64,000 nucleotides of DNA from Moritella sp. JT01 (GTDB lineage Bacteria; Pseudomonadota; Gammaproteobacteria; Enterobacterales; Moritellaceae). A program made the position numbers and the translations under genes. Numbering within the stretch: the first letter of the stretch is position 1; the number at the start of each line of letters is the position of its first letter. The stretch is taken from the NCBI RefSeq assembly GCF_001574435.1, contig NZ_LOCN01000019.1, forward strand, positions 11,472-75,471, given 5' to 3'. Positions 61,425 to 64,000 of the stretch are shown piece by piece. A model generated the notes under the pieces. The model was not told the DNA's origin. It was given only the letters and a program-made list of their open reading frames with translations, and did no database searches.

Positions 61425-62363
61425 TTAGCTTCGAGGTTCGATTGGTAGCCAGTATTCCATATAAGAAGATGAGTCCTCAGGGTCATAATTTACCGGATAG
61501 ATCTCTAATTCATAACCATCAACACTGTCATAATTTGAATCCGGTATCCAATGTGAAAACAACCAAGCAAGTACTTGTTCTAATTGTTTAATCGGACCTG
61601 TAAATGGAATAACGGCATACTCTTGTGCAGGTACATCTATAGTATCTAGTGACGTGGAGCCGAGTAAAGCACCCGCAGTGCTGCCCGCCCAATAAGGGAT
61701 CGCATCTATATCATCATTGGCTTTAATCACTCCGATAACACCAATCAACTCTATATCTGCAGCCAGTGATGAGCTTTCACTCAATACGGACAGCATTTCA
61801 GCTTCAGGCAAGTTTTCAACAAATTCAGACCAAATGAGCGGGACTTGCTGTTGATAATTAGGTGTTAATGAAAACAATCCTGAAATAATGCCAGATGTGC
61901 AGTGAAGCGTAAATCCTGGGCGGGTTTCAATACGGATTTGTAATAATCTAGCCGTCAAATCAAAACTATCTAACACTCGAGAACAGAGTTTAATTGGGGT
62001 GCGTAAGCCAAGGCGTTTACCACGGCGTCGATATGCCATTGGTGAATACGAAAACATATTTTTAAACGTACGACTAAAGCTAATCTCAGAACTAAAACCC
62101 AATGCAATCGCGATATCAACAACCCGAGTTTTACTACTTAATAATTGCTCAGCAGCTAAACTCAACTTTAGCTCTCGCACATACTGTGCAAGGTTCAGTC
62201 CCGTTTCAAGATGAAAAACACGCTGTAATTGCCAACGCGACCAGCAACTTTTATCCGCTAGTAGCTCAACAGATAACGGTTGGTCTATGTTTTCATTGAT
62301 AAAATCCAACAACTTTCCGATGCGAGTAAAACGGTTAACTTGTTTTTGGTTTTCTTTTTGCAT
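61425..62363 (-). CDS. AraC-family regulator with GyrI-like ligand domain
   Basis: The 312-residue protein has two AraC HTH motifs at the N-terminus (about residues 25-115: SVELLADKSCWSRWQLQRVF, VVDIAIALGFSSEISFSRTF) and a GyrI-like effector domain (about residues 150-312). This order (DNA-binding first) resembles Rob/SoxS-like or siderophore-sensing regulators. It lies just upstream of the siderophore receptor on the same strand and has its own Fur box. A role in ligand-dependent activation of the receptor is likely. Confidence 0.9.
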   Translation of the reverse strand: MQKENQKQVNRFTRIGKLLDFINENIDQPLSVELLADKSCWSRWQLQRVFHLETGLNLAQYVRELKLSLAAEQLLSSKTRVVDIAIALGFSSEISFSRTFKNMFSYSPMAYRRRGKRLGLRTPIKLCSRVLDSFDLTARLLQIRIETRPGFTLHCTSGIISGLFSLTPNYQQQVPLIWSEFVENLPEAEMLSVLSESSSLAADIELIGVIGVIKANDDIDAIPYWAGSTAGALLGSTSLDTIDVPAQEYAVIPFTGPIKQLEQVLAWLFSHWIPDSNYDSVDGYELEIYPVNYDPEDSSSYMEYWLPIEPRS

Positions 62364-62423
62364 CGTACGTACAATACCTTTGGTAAATGACCGAGGAGAA
62401 TAAGAAAATTCAGATAATCATTA

Positions 62424-62438
62424 TAAGAATAATTCTCA
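62424..62438 (-). promoter_or_regulatory. Fur box upstream of the AraC gene
   Basis: TAAGAATAATTCTCA (plus strand) reads TGAGAATTATTCTTA on the minus strand, a 7-1-7 Fur-type palindrome with one mismatch. A second half (GATAATCATTAT) overlaps on the left. It lies 60-75 bp upstream of the start. Confidence 0.75.
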
Positions 62439-62523
62439 TTTGTGCAATAAAGCGGAAGGATAAATGGTGATTAATGTACGCATAGAAAGATAAGTATATT
62501 CATCCTAGTCTATAAATTTTATA

Positions 62524-62760
62524 TTATGTATCGTTTTCATTTTTATTCTCTGCACCCGCTTTGGCACGATCTAATATCTTAAAGGTTTCACGAATAATAG
62601 CCTCAACATGGGATCTACTTTGAATTCTTTTAGGTAATGCAGCACGGTCTGCTTCAACACCTTCAATAAGGTTATTGATTAACCCTCGATTGTCCTCTTC
62701 GAGCCTCTGGATTATCATCGTTATCAAATATGAGCACGCATCTGCTTTGGGGTTCTTCAT
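62524..62760 (-). CDS. Small hypothetical protein
   Basis: This 78-residue charged helical protein has no signal peptide and no family I recognise. AAGGGC lies eight bases before ATG, which supports translation. It lies between the two AraC genes on the same strand. The 62761-62951 spacer shows nothing notable. Confidence 0.5.
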   Translation of the reverse strand: MKNPKADACSYLITMIIQRLEEDNRGLINNLIEGVEADRAALPKRIQSRSHVEAIIRETFKILDRAKAGAENKNENDT

Positions 62761-62951
62761 ACATAGCCCTTTTTAACTTTAAGCTGGAAAATTAGAAATA
62801 TAATTCTATATACAGTCTGAATAAAATAACCAAATATGCCCAAGCATACCATGTAAAAACAATAACTTAACACACTTTTGATTTACGTATTCAATCTGAT
62901 ATATAAACGCATAAAATAATGAATTATCAGCATTTAAAAATATGTAAAACC

Positions 62952-63749
62952 TTAAACCGTAATATATTCTAATGGTGATTTACCCATTATGTTACGAAAG
63001 GCTGCGATGAAAGCACTCGGTGTGCTATATCCTAACTCTAGTGCGATGTATGTTACCGATTTTCCATCGTGTAATTGCTCAATAGCATAAAATAACCTTA
63101 CTCGCATACGCCATTCTGTAAATGTCATACCGAGCTCTTTTTGGAACATTCTTGCTAATGTCCTTGGACTAACATAAATCGACTTAGCCCATTGTTCAAT
63201 ACTGTCAGTATTACTTGGTTCTTTAGTCAATGAAAATAGAATATCATTCAATTTATCTCTATTTGACCATGGTAATGATAATAAAGATTTTTCCAATCCC
63301 GATATTTCATCAATCAGAACAAGCATCAAACGATACTCTTTTCCATTAACTGAATAATCACAACCCATTTGCATTGCTCGTTCAACAAGTGAATTAACTA
63401 AAACTGAGATATTAAAAATCTGCGGATATTCAGGTAAGGAATAAACCCATGCAGGGTCAATGAATAAATTGGCAATGTCCACGGCTCCTGAAAAAACCAA
63501 TTCATGAGTCACATTCGGCGGGCACCAAAATGCTTGTGAGGGCGGAATCAAAAAGATGCCGTCATCAGTAACAACACGTGTAATACCCCTGACCGAAAAA
63601 ATAAACTGCCCGCGAGGATGGCAATGTGGCGCTGAACACATGGCATTCGTCACTTGTTTCCAATACGGCAGCACAGGCTTATCAAAATCAATAATGTAAC
63701 CTAAATCAATCGGTTCTATCTTTGTCAGTAAATCACTATATGTTGTCAT
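62952..63749 (-). CDS. AraC-family regulator with N-terminal cupin
   Basis: The 265-residue protein has an N-terminal cupin sensor (HCHPRGQFIFSVRG, FLIPPSQAFWCPPNVTHELV) and two C-terminal HTH motifs (SIEQWAKSIYVSPRTLARMF, YIALELGYSTPSAFIAAFR). The family activates neighbouring genes on ligand binding. It is divergent from a methyltransferase gene 69 bp away, its likely target. Confidence 0.92.
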   Translation of the reverse strand: MTTYSDLLTKIEPIDLGYIIDFDKPVLPYWKQVTNAMCSAPHCHPRGQFIFSVRGITRVVTDDGIFLIPPSQAFWCPPNVTHELVFSGAVDIANLFIDPAWVYSLPEYPQIFNISVLVNSLVERAMQMGCDYSVNGKEYRLMLVLIDEISGLEKSLLSLPWSNRDKLNDILFSLTKEPSNTDSIEQWAKSIYVSPRTLARMFQKELGMTFTEWRMRVRLFYAIEQLHDGKSVTYIALELGYSTPSAFIAAFRNIMGKSPLEYITV

Positions 63750-63818
63750 AATATAGAAAGTAAGTCAGTTTCATCCGATTATAATAACAGTTCATTATTT
63801 ATTCAAGGCGTTATAGAA

Positions 63819-64000
63819 ATGGAACAAAGTGCGAAACACAATAACGAGGTCATATCACAATTTACCCAACAAGCCGTCCCCTTCACCAAATTATCAGGTC
63901 ATTTAGATTCAGTAGATTTACTTATTAAAATGTCAGCCGTGAATGAAAAAGATACGGTGCTTGATGTCGCGTCGGGACCAGGTCTTGTCGCTACTGCTTT
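63819..64000 (+). CDS. SAM-dependent methyltransferase, N-terminal part (cut by window end)
   Basis: The frame starts at ATG 63819 and runs off the window after 60 residues. VLDVASGPGLVA is the glycine-rich SAM-binding motif I of class I methyltransferases. The N-terminal helices (about residues 1-45) resemble UbiE-like enzymes. It is divergent from the AraC regulator at 62952-63749, which may control it. Confidence 0.85.
   Translation, partial: MEQSAKHNNEVISQFTQQAVPFTKLSGHLDSVDLLIKMSAVNEKDTVLDVASGPGLVATA

Noticed and set aside
1-64000. CRISPR arrays, tRNA or rRNA genes, transposases, phage or toxin-antitoxin modules
   Set aside because: I found no repeat-spacer pattern, no cloverleaf-like CCA-ended gene and no intact transposase, integrase or phage structural gene on either strand.

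Overview
The window looks like chromosome of a cold-water marine gammaproteobacterium, most likely Moritella or a close relative (inference from gene content). The supporting genes are an Sfp-type phosphopantetheinyl transferase of the kind used in DHA synthesis, a full ammonia-forming nitrite reductase (nrf) locus, a Pseudomonas/Vibrio-type lipase with its foldase, GlyGly-CTERM anchoring of a secreted protease, and AT-rich spacers. I see no rRNA, tRNA, CRISPR array, intact IS element or prophage.

Layout. 1-5 kb: end of a chemotaxis receptor, a ToxR-like membrane regulator with a small membrane partner, an alpha/beta hydrolase, then a decayed stretch (about 3.9-4.7 kb) holding pieces of at least three genes. 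5-10 kb: a HAD phosphatase and a secreted-enzyme group (sphingomyelinase C, an overlapping lipase-foldase-like protein, and a phosphodiesterase/phosphatase with hemopexin-like repeats). 10-15.6 kb: a DUF368 polyprenyl-phosphate transporter and a large zinc metalloprotease with three nearly identical C-terminal repeats. 15.6-19.8 kb: two transporter/LysR divergent pairs. 19.7-21.6 kb: lipase and foldase. 21.9-29.8 kb: nrf locus, with nrfBCDE-dsbE-nrfF on the minus strand, nrfA divergent on the plus strand and nrfG convergent with nrfA. 30-34 kb: MocR regulator with a divergent DMT exporter, a Fur-box-preceded cysteine-rich small protein, YjjX and an NlpC/P60 lipoprotein.

34.6-47.6 kb: two paralogous wax ester synthase/diacylglycerol acyltransferases (the first with a TetR regulator), lipoproteins including a LipL32 homologue, an ECF vitamin-type importer (S component, fused double ATPase, T component), the phosphopantetheinyl transferase, a nitrilase-family amidase and a GNAT acetyltransferase. 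47.6-52 kb: small housekeeping and stress genes, including cytochrome b561 plus YceI with a divergent LysR regulator. 52-57.5 kb: an RND efflux operon with two adaptor lipoproteins. 57.7-64 kb: a frameshifted mini-lipoprotein, an orphan type IV pilin-like gene, a Fur-controlled TonB siderophore receptor with its AraC regulator, a second AraC regulator and the start of a methyltransferase.

Functional themes are (1) secreted hydrolases acting on lipids and proteins, each with dedicated folding or anchoring, (2) anaerobic nitrite respiration, (3) neutral-lipid synthesis, and (4) iron acquisition, with four Fur-type boxes visible. A second layer consists of short coding leftovers between intact genes (about 0.65-0.96, 3.9-4.7, 48.8, 52.1, 57.7 and 59.1 kb), which suggests ongoing gene loss by small deletions rather than recent mobile-element activity.
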